A stretch of 64,000 nucleotides of DNA. Source: Psychrobacter sp. ANT_WB68. Its GTDB lineage: Bacteria; Pseudomonadota; Gammaproteobacteria; Pseudomonadales; Moraxellaceae. The stretch lies in assembly GCF_008369115.1 (NCBI RefSeq), contig NZ_VOAZ01000002.1, positions 1 through 64,000 of the forward strand, in the 5' to 3' direction. The notes under the pieces are model-generated. The model did no database searches, was not told where the DNA came from, and worked only from the letters and a program-made list of their open reading frames with translations. Positions within the stretch are counted from its first letter, which is position 1. The number at the start of each line of letters is the position of its first letter. The position numbers and the translations under genes were made by a program. Shown here one piece after another: positions 58,810 to 64,000 of the stretch.

Positions 58810-59670
58810 ATGACAGTTAAGCAAGAGCCAGCATTGCCTGAAGTACTCCTTAAACCTTTGGTTGAGGCTGCATTAACGGAAGATTTGGGCCGGCGCGGAG
58901 ATGTGACTTCGCAAGCGACTATTCCAGCTGATATGCAAGCGCAACTACAGATTAAGGCGAGGCAGGCAGGGGTGATTTGCGGTATCGATTTAGCGCGCTT
59001 GTCTTTTGCTTTGATTGATAAGCAAATCGAGTTTATCGCCCAAGTCAATGATGGTGAGACGGTTGATGCTGGTGCAGTATTGGCGATTGTCAGCGGCAAT
59101 GCACGAAATTTGCTGACGGCAGAGCGTACAGCACTCAACTTTATGACCCATTTGAGTGGAATTGCGACAGATACGAAAAAAATTGTTGATAGTGTGGCAG
59201 AGTATCCTGCGCAAATTACCTGTACGCGTAAGACCATTCCAGGGTTACGTATCGTACAAAAATACGCGGTACGCTGCGGCGGCGGTCGTAATCATCGCAT
59301 GGGATTGGACGATGCGATTTTAATCAAAGACAACCACATTGCTATTGCTGGTGATATAAAAACCGCCATTCAACAAGCGCAAGACTTTGCGGGGCATTTA
59401 ATTCCGATAGAAGTTGAAGTTGATACCTTGGCGCAGTTAGAGCAAGCCCTCGAGGCTGGCGTGAGCTTGGTGCTGTTAGATAATATGGTGCCTGAGATAT
59501 TATCAAAAGCCGTCGCGATGTGTAAAGGTCGCACTAAGACCGAAGCATCAGGTGGCATCACGCCTGAAACCGTGCAAGCCGTTGCGGAAACGGGTGTTGA
59601 TTTTATCGCAATGGGCTATTTGACCCATAGCACAACAGCATTGGATATTGGTCTTGATTTTAGTGCCTAA
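58810..59670 (+). CDS. nadC: Nicotinate-nucleotide pyrophosphorylase (quinolinate phosphoribosyltransferase)
   Basis: A 286-residue enzyme that joins quinolinate and PRPP to give nicotinate mononucleotide. Motifs: EDLGRRGDVTSQA, TAERTALNFMTHLSGIAT, CTRKTIPGLRIVQKYAVRCGGG and RNHRMGLDDAILIKDNH. Length is normal. It has its own promoter with an operator and a leader of about 85 bases; AAAATAAGGGTC precedes the ATG. Confidence 0.97.
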   Translation: MTVKQEPALPEVLLKPLVEAALTEDLGRRGDVTSQATIPADMQAQLQIKARQAGVICGIDLARLSFALIDKQIEFIAQVNDGETVDAGAVLAIVSGNARNLLTAERTALNFMTHLSGIATDTKKIVDSVAEYPAQITCTRKTIPGLRIVQKYAVRCGGGRNHRMGLDDAILIKDNHIAIAGDIKTAIQQAQDFAGHLIPIEVEVDTLAQLEQALEAGVSLVLLDNMVPEILSKAVAMCKGRTKTEASGGITPETVQAVAETGVDFIAMGYLTHSTTALDIGLDFSA

Positions 59671-59850
59671 TGTTAGTGCTTATTATGAATTAACAGGGTT
59701 TATTATGGTTTAAATAGCAGATTCATAGTCTATTAACAGGGTAGGTTTGTATGGATATCCTAGGGATTTGGTAAGGTTGGAAAATTAAGCAAAGTTAATG
59801 ATTTAATTGGCTTATCTGCCTATGCTACAATGCCGCTGCTATCGACTATT

Positions 59851-59886
59851 AGGTCATCATTGCACGCGCACGATGACCTTATCTTT
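59851..59886 (+). terminator. Possible terminator after nadC
   Basis: AGGTCATC and GATGACCT form an 8-bp stem around a GC-rich loop and are followed by TATCTTTT. It lies 180 bases after nadC and 35 before marC, so it could instead be a marC leader stem. Confidence 0.4.
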
Positions 59887-59920
59887 TGCCCGATTTGACC
59901 AATAGACAAGCGAGCGCTCA

Positions 59921-60562
59921 GTGAATACTGAAATTATCAAGATAATCTTAGCCTTTATGGTACTGATTAATCCGTTTGGCGCATTGACATTATTTTTGGA
60001 TTCCACTCGCGGTTATTCAATGAATAATCGCCGTAAAGTGGCACGTGTGGCTTGTCTAACCATTTTTATCACCATTAGCTTTTTTACCATAGTCGGTGAG
60101 ACGTTACTAAAAGCTTTGGGTATCTCGATTGGTTCGTTTCAGTTGGCAGGTGGCATTCTGGTGTTTTTAATTGCCCTGAATATGATGAATGGTGAAGGCA
60201 ACCCTGTTAAGCCAGATCAAGAAAATTTCGATGTCGACCATCTACACGGTGCGCCGCCAACGATGGCAGCAGCTGTCGTGCCTATTGCTATTCCCATGAT
60301 GATTGGACCGGGCGGTATCTCGACGGTAATTATTTACTCTTCGCAAGTCTCCGGTATTCTGCAAGTCTCCGCTATTTTGATTGCGGGCTTATTTATCAGT
60401 TTATTCTGTTATTTGGCATTGATGGCGGCCGGTCGTATCAGTCGTTTATTAGGCGATACAGGGCTAAATATCATGAGCCGGATTATGGGCATGTTACTGG
60501 CCGCAGTGGCTATCGAAATCATCGTTAATGGTCTACGCACCTTATTTCCTGATTTAGTGTAA
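59921..60562 (+). CDS. MarC family (UPF0056) integral membrane protein
   Basis: A 213-residue protein with six predicted transmembrane helices. The family signatures are LINPFGALTLFLDSTRGYS near the start, FQLAGGILVFLIALNMM, VPIAIPMMIGPGGISTVI and the final IMSRIMGMLLAAVAIEIIVNGL. The start codon is GTG 59921. The function of MarC proteins is unknown; they were once wrongly tied to antibiotic resistance. Confidence 0.88.
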   Translation: MNTEIIKIILAFMVLINPFGALTLFLDSTRGYSMNNRRKVARVACLTIFITISFFTIVGETLLKALGISIGSFQLAGGILVFLIALNMMNGEGNPVKPDQENFDVDHLHGAPPTMAAAVVPIAIPMMIGPGGISTVIIYSSQVSGILQVSAILIAGLFISLFCYLALMAAGRISRLLGDTGLNIMSRIMGMLLAAVAIEIIVNGLRTLFPDLV

Positions 60563-60887
60563 TTATCATTTTTCTTGGTATTGATCACTTCTATCTGGCT
60601 TTTTTAGCTCATTTTTTTATAAGCTATGTGCCTATCTCTTTAAGCTTATCAATCTAAGACTCTGCGTTTTTTGACGATATAGAAAGTCATCTTCTTTATT
60701 CTATTAAAAGCACCGCAATTAATATTAAACAAAGCTCACTGATGGCCAAAACTGCCCATTCATCAAAAAAAATCATGACCACATCTTAAAAGGTTGTTTA
60801 ATAACTACTTTTTGTATTCTATTTATATTCTCAAAAAATCCTATTGATTACCAAAAGTCTGCTGTAAAAACGTCATCCATACAAATA
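60563..60887. other. Intergenic region upstream of tmm
   Basis: 325 AT-rich bases after marC. I see no gene and no strong terminator. The tmm promoter element follows at 60888. Confidence 0.5.
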
Positions 60888-60896
60888 TGTTATAAT
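60888..60896 (+). promoter_or_regulatory. Extended -10 promoter of tmm
   Basis: TGTTATAAT is a perfect extended -10 (TGn-TATAAT). No good -35 is seen at the proper distance, as is allowed for extended -10 promoters. The start would be near 60903 with a very short leader. Confidence 0.55.
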
Positions 60897-60926
60897 AGGG
60901 GTGTAACCATATTATAGGAGTATGTT

Positions 60927-62309
60927 TTGAGTAAGAAAAGAATTGCAATTTTAGGGGCAGGTCCAAGTGGCTTGGCGCAGTTACGTGCTTTTGAAGCGGC
61001 TCGTTTAGCCGGGGTAAAAGATTTACCTGAAATCATATGTTATGAGAAACAAAATGCCATCGGTGGTATGTGGAATTACAGTTGGCGTACCGGTCTAGAT
61101 AGAAACGGTGAACCTGTGCACGGCAGTATGTACCGCTATTTATGGTCAAATGGTCCCAAAGAATGCTTAGAGTTTGCCGATTATTCATTTGATGAGCATT
61201 TTGGTGAGCCTATCCCATCGTATCCGCCACGTGAAGTCCTTAAAGACTACATCATGGGCCGTATCGATAAACAAGACATCCAAAAATACATTCGCTTTGA
61301 ATGCCCAGTACGTTGGGTATCATTTGATGATGAAACGCAAAAATTCACCGTGACGGTGATGAACCACAAAACCGATGAGCAAGAAGTAGAAGAGTTTGAT
61401 TATGTTGTGGTAGCGACCGGTCATTTCTCAACGCCCAACATGCCGTACTTCGAAGGCTTAGAAGCTTTTCCTGGTCGTATCCTACATGCGCATGACTTCC
61501 GTGATGCCTTAGAATTTAAAGACGAAGATATTCTATTGGTTGGTAGTAGCTATTCTGCCGAAGATATTGGTACACAATGTTACAAGTACGGTACCAAATC
61601 AGTCACTATCAGTTATCGTAGTCAACCGCTTGGTTATGAGTGGCCTGAAGGCATAAAAGAAGTACCGTTAGTGACGCATTTTGAAGACGATGTCGCGCAC
61701 TTTGCCGATGGCACGAGTCAAAAATTTGATGCCATCATCATGTGTACTGGTTATTTATTTCATTTCCCGTTTATGCCAGATGAGCTACGTTTGCAGACGC
61801 ACAACTGCTTGTATCCAGCCAATCTGTATAAAGGTATTTTTTGGCAGCCAAATCCAAAGCTGATTTACTTAGGTATGCAAGACCAGTATTTTACCTTTAA
61901 TATGTTTGATGCCCAAGCATGGTATGCACGTGATGTGATGCTCGGTGATATTGAATTACCCAATTTGGCAGTGCGTGAAGAAGATGAGCAAAAATGGCTC
62001 GCAACGTATGCCAAATGTGTGACGGTTAGTGATTCAATTGACTTTCAAGCCGCTTATATTCGTGACTTGACCAATGGCACTGATTATCCAGAATTTGCGG
62101 TTGAAAAGCAGGGCGAGATTTTAAAAGAATGGCAAAAAGACAAAGCCGAGAATATCATGACCTTTAGAGAAAAGGCCTATCGCTCGACTTTGACGGGGAC
62201 GATGTCACCTGAGTTACCAGAACCATGGTTAGACATTCTCGACGATTCGCTTGAGCACTTTTTAAACTTAACCTTTGTTAAACCTAAAAAGCGCAAAAAA
62301 GTGTCCTAA
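60927..62309 (+). CDS. tmm: Trimethylamine monooxygenase (bacterial flavin-containing monooxygenase)
   Basis: A 460-residue group B flavin monooxygenase. The FAD motif is ILGAGPSGLAQLRAF (G10-x-G12-xx-G15). The FMO fingerprint is FPGRILHAHDF (FxGxxxHxxxF, residues 180-190), and the NADPH motif is VGSSYSAEDIG (204-214). SMYRYLWSNGPKECLEFADY and NMFDAQAWYARDV match recalled Tmm proteins of Roseobacter and Methylocella closely. It oxidises trimethylamine to trimethylamine N-oxide. TTG 60927 is the start: AGGAG lies 6 bases upstream and the nearby ATG reads straight into a stop. No tdm, transporter or methylamine genes are near. Confidence 0.9.
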   Translation: MSKKRIAILGAGPSGLAQLRAFEAARLAGVKDLPEIICYEKQNAIGGMWNYSWRTGLDRNGEPVHGSMYRYLWSNGPKECLEFADYSFDEHFGEPIPSYPPREVLKDYIMGRIDKQDIQKYIRFECPVRWVSFDDETQKFTVTVMNHKTDEQEVEEFDYVVVATGHFSTPNMPYFEGLEAFPGRILHAHDFRDALEFKDEDILLVGSSYSAEDIGTQCYKYGTKSVTISYRSQPLGYEWPEGIKEVPLVTHFEDDVAHFADGTSQKFDAIIMCTGYLFHFPFMPDELRLQTHNCLYPANLYKGIFWQPNPKLIYLGMQDQYFTFNMFDAQAWYARDVMLGDIELPNLAVREEDEQKWLATYAKCVTVSDSIDFQAAYIRDLTNGTDYPEFAVEKQGEILKEWQKDKAENIMTFREKAYRSTLTGTMSPELPEPWLDILDDSLEHFLNLTFVKPKKRKKVS

Positions 62310-62327
62310 TTCATAAGCATGACAAAT

Positions 62328-62365
62328 AAAAACCAAATACGTTCCATAGCGTATTTGGTTTTTTT
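62328..62365 (+). terminator. Terminator after tmm
   Basis: AAAAACCAAATACG and CGTATTTGGTTTTT form a stem with an 8-base loop and a T run. It may also act for the convergent exporter gene, since the other side is A-rich. Confidence 0.9.
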
Positions 62366-62417
62366 GTTTTTAACGCCTAATTTTTTTAACTACTGCCTAT
62401 AGTTTTGATAGTGGGTT

Positions 62418-63020
62418 TTAACTTTTATACAAATGCCAAGCCAGATACAGCATTAATACGCCTACCAAAGCGTCCAATATATTCCAAGCTTTTGGTTTGG
62501 CAAATAGAGGTCGAAGTAAGCGCGCTCCATAGCCCAGTGCAAAAAAGAAAAAGAACGAGGCACTGACCGCGCCGACTGCAAATGCCAATTTACTACTAGC
62601 ACCGGTTGAAACCATGCCAACCAGTACCAATGTATCTAGATAGACGTGTGGATTGAGCCAAGTAAATCCAAAGCATAGTAATAGCGCCTTTTTTAAACTG
62701 GTCACGACTTGGCCTTCGACGGTAAGCACATGCGATAGGCGTATACTGGCATACAAGCTTTGCAATCCGTAGCCTAGCAAGAAAATAACGCCAGCAACTT
62801 TAGCGATGTTCACAACTTGTGGATATTGCGCTGTGACCGCACCAAAGCCAGCGACACCAGCAGAGATTAAAATCGCGTCACTGACTGCGCAAAATAAGCA
62901 GACGAAAAATATGTGTTCGCGTTTCAGCCCTTGTTTTAGCACAAAGGCGTTTTGTGAACCAATGGCAATAATCAAAGATAAACCAAGCAAAAAACCGGCG
63001 CTATAATCGGTGAAATTCAT
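62418..63020 (-). CDS. LysE/ArgO-family amino acid exporter
   Basis: About 200 residues from ATG 63020, with six transmembrane helices. The family start GFLLGLSLIIAIGSQNAFVLKQGLKREH and the later GFTWLNPHVYLDTLVLVG are hallmarks of LysE/ArgO (arginine or lysine export). The open frame extends to 63161, but its extra 47 residues are not family-like. No LysR-type regulator (ArgP) is next to it. Confidence 0.9.
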   Translation of the reverse strand: MNFTDYSAGFLLGLSLIIAIGSQNAFVLKQGLKREHIFFVCLFCAVSDAILISAGVAGFGAVTAQYPQVVNIAKVAGVIFLLGYGLQSLYASIRLSHVLTVEGQVVTSLKKALLLCFGFTWLNPHVYLDTLVLVGMVSTGASSKLAFAVGAVSASFFFFFALGYGARLLRPLFAKPKAWNILDALVGVLMLYLAWHLYKS

Positions 63021-63190
63021 GATGGTTGGCTTATCCTTTAAGAATAAAAACGGTGACGTTTGCTTACTGGCAGCGCCGAAAAAAGCTGTTAAGATAAGTG
63101 ATAAAATGGTCGAATGCAATATGTGTGTTGCAACAGGTGCTAAGAAGCCATCAGCGGTCAATAAAGAATAAGCGAGGAGCAGGGTAGGTC

Positions 63191-63991
63191 ATGGTTATAA
63201 GTTTGACAAGAATGCTACAGTCGTTTGGGCAAGCCCAAAATGACCTGCCAACCATCGCTGCCAAAAATGCTCAGCAAGCTGCTGCTAGTCGCATTGCTAA
63301 TGACACTGCTACTAATAACATTGGGCGTAATAGCAAGGGTAAGAAGCAGGAAGAGGTCAATTCTCCAGCACTTAAAGCTTCAACTTCTAGTGCATCGTCA
63401 CTGACCGAGCCGCAGCGTACCGAACGTATTTGTGACGCCTTGGCGCAAGTGAGTGATATCCGAACGCCGACACCTTTGACCGATCGCTATCTATCTAATC
63501 GCGCCCAAATGCGCCCGACCAATAGACCTCCTTTTGACCCAGATACGTTATGGTATCTCAAACATGGACGCTGTCCGATTATGACTGAGCTTGTTGATGT
63601 GGTCGACGAAGCCACCCTAAATGCGATGCCTATTGAAGCGGTCGCCATATTAGACCGAATTAATAGTAAGCTAAAGCGCTACCGTGAGTGGAGTAGCGAG
63701 CTCAATGCTGAGCAACAACAGCAACATAATGAGCGCCAGTTTGTTATCGATAAGCTGGTGTCCGAAAGTATTCCTGAGGCGCTACATCACTATGAGCAGC
63801 TACAACGTTTTAGCCCTCATCGTACTAAGACTAATGTCGTCCAAGGAAAAATGACCGCCGGCGATATGCTTACTGACTTGTTTTTAGAAATTGATTACGA
63901 GCTTGATGAGTTACTAGACGAATTACATCAAACAGTGATGAATAAACTGGCTTCAACGCACCGTTATGTCAAAAGTCGTACTCAAAGCTAA
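63191..63991 (+). CDS. Unknown protein, probably Moraxellaceae-specific
   Basis: A 266-residue soluble protein. The first 75 residues are low in order (Ala, Asn, Ser, Lys-rich). A more conserved-looking middle follows (PPFDPDTLWYLKHGRCPIMTELVDVVDEATLNAMPIEA, given here as landmarks FDPDTLWYLKHGRCPI and LNAMPIEAVAIL), then a Gln/Glu-rich helical region and an acidic helix (LFLEIDYELDELLDELHQ). I recognise no domain. GAGGAGCAGGG precedes ATG 63191; a second Met lies seven codons on. It ends 9 bases before the window end. Confidence 0.65.
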   Translation: MVISLTRMLQSFGQAQNDLPTIAAKNAQQAAASRIANDTATNNIGRNSKGKKQEEVNSPALKASTSSASSLTEPQRTERICDALAQVSDIRTPTPLTDRYLSNRAQMRPTNRPPFDPDTLWYLKHGRCPIMTELVDVVDEATLNAMPIEAVAILDRINSKLKRYREWSSELNAEQQQQHNERQFVIDKLVSESIPEALHHYEQLQRFSPHRTKTNVVQGKMTAGDMLTDLFLEIDYELDELLDELHQTVMNKLASTHRYVKSRTQS

Positions 63992-64000
63992 TTCTTATTT

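Noticed and set aside
58632..59237. 201-residue minus-strand frame over the nadC promoter and 5' half
   Set aside because: nadC on the other strand is unambiguous, and the frame covers the nadC promoter.

Overview
The window looks like chromosomal DNA of a Psychrobacter-type gammaproteobacterium (Moraxellaceae). This is inferred from gene content and recalled protein similarity, not from a search. Supporting signs are the fused nuoCD gene inside a complete nuoA-N operon, the leuS-lptE-holA and dut-algC-argB orders, moderate GC with AT-rich intergenic DNA, and several proteins that resemble only Moraxellaceae hypotheticals. Almost everything is core housekeeping. No phage, transposase, CRISPR array or recognisable multi-gene defence island is visible.

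Layout. 1-113: end of an rRNA operon (3' part of 5S rRNA plus terminator). 294-1380: a broken DUF3644/HEPN-like gene. 1546-7691: stress and small-molecule enzymes (OsmC-like, flavodoxin-fold reductase, DUF938 methyltransferase, dienelactone hydrolase, catalase KatE, metallo-beta-lactamase fold protein). 7761-8064: two identical tRNA-Lys(UUU) genes with a shared promoter and terminator. 8445-11972: MacAB efflux. 12143-16949: leuS-lptE-holA. 17230-18058: a Spx/ArsC-like protein and a small secreted protein. 18148-21497: dut-algC-argB. 21633-25172: mgtE and rep. 25173-42436: a long upstream region and the 13-gene nuo operon (complex I). 42633-48610: ferredoxin-NADP reductase, an unknown protein, a TonB-like protein, MscS, and PhoH-YbeY. 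49232-51904: two ubiquinone hydroxylases. 51942-53174: an AT-rich PIN/NYN nuclease-like gene. 53180-54091: LysO-like exporter. 54215-59670: an NAD biosynthesis locus, nadA-nadB divergent from nrtR-nadC, with NrtR-type operators. 59921-63991: MarC, a trimethylamine monooxygenase (Tmm), an ArgO-like exporter and an unknown protein.

How the genes work together. The nuo operon gives NADH:quinone oxidoreductase, the ubi pair makes its quinone, and the nad locus makes its NAD. An NrtR repressor encoded inside the nad locus appears to act at two palindromic sites, one between nadA and nrtR and one overlapping the nadC transcription start. LeuS, LptE and HolA form a conserved housekeeping cluster, and PhoH with YbeY serves RNA maturation.

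Most worth a second look: eight tandem TAAATGC heptamers between nuoCD and nuoE; the NrtR operator pair; a stand-alone tmm gene; a strongly acidic insertion in the ferredoxin-NADP reductase; the DUF3644 gene broken by two frameshifts beside the rRNA operon; the lone PIN/NYN gene; and three short in-register tandem repeats at gene ends. I found no convincing new multi-gene system.
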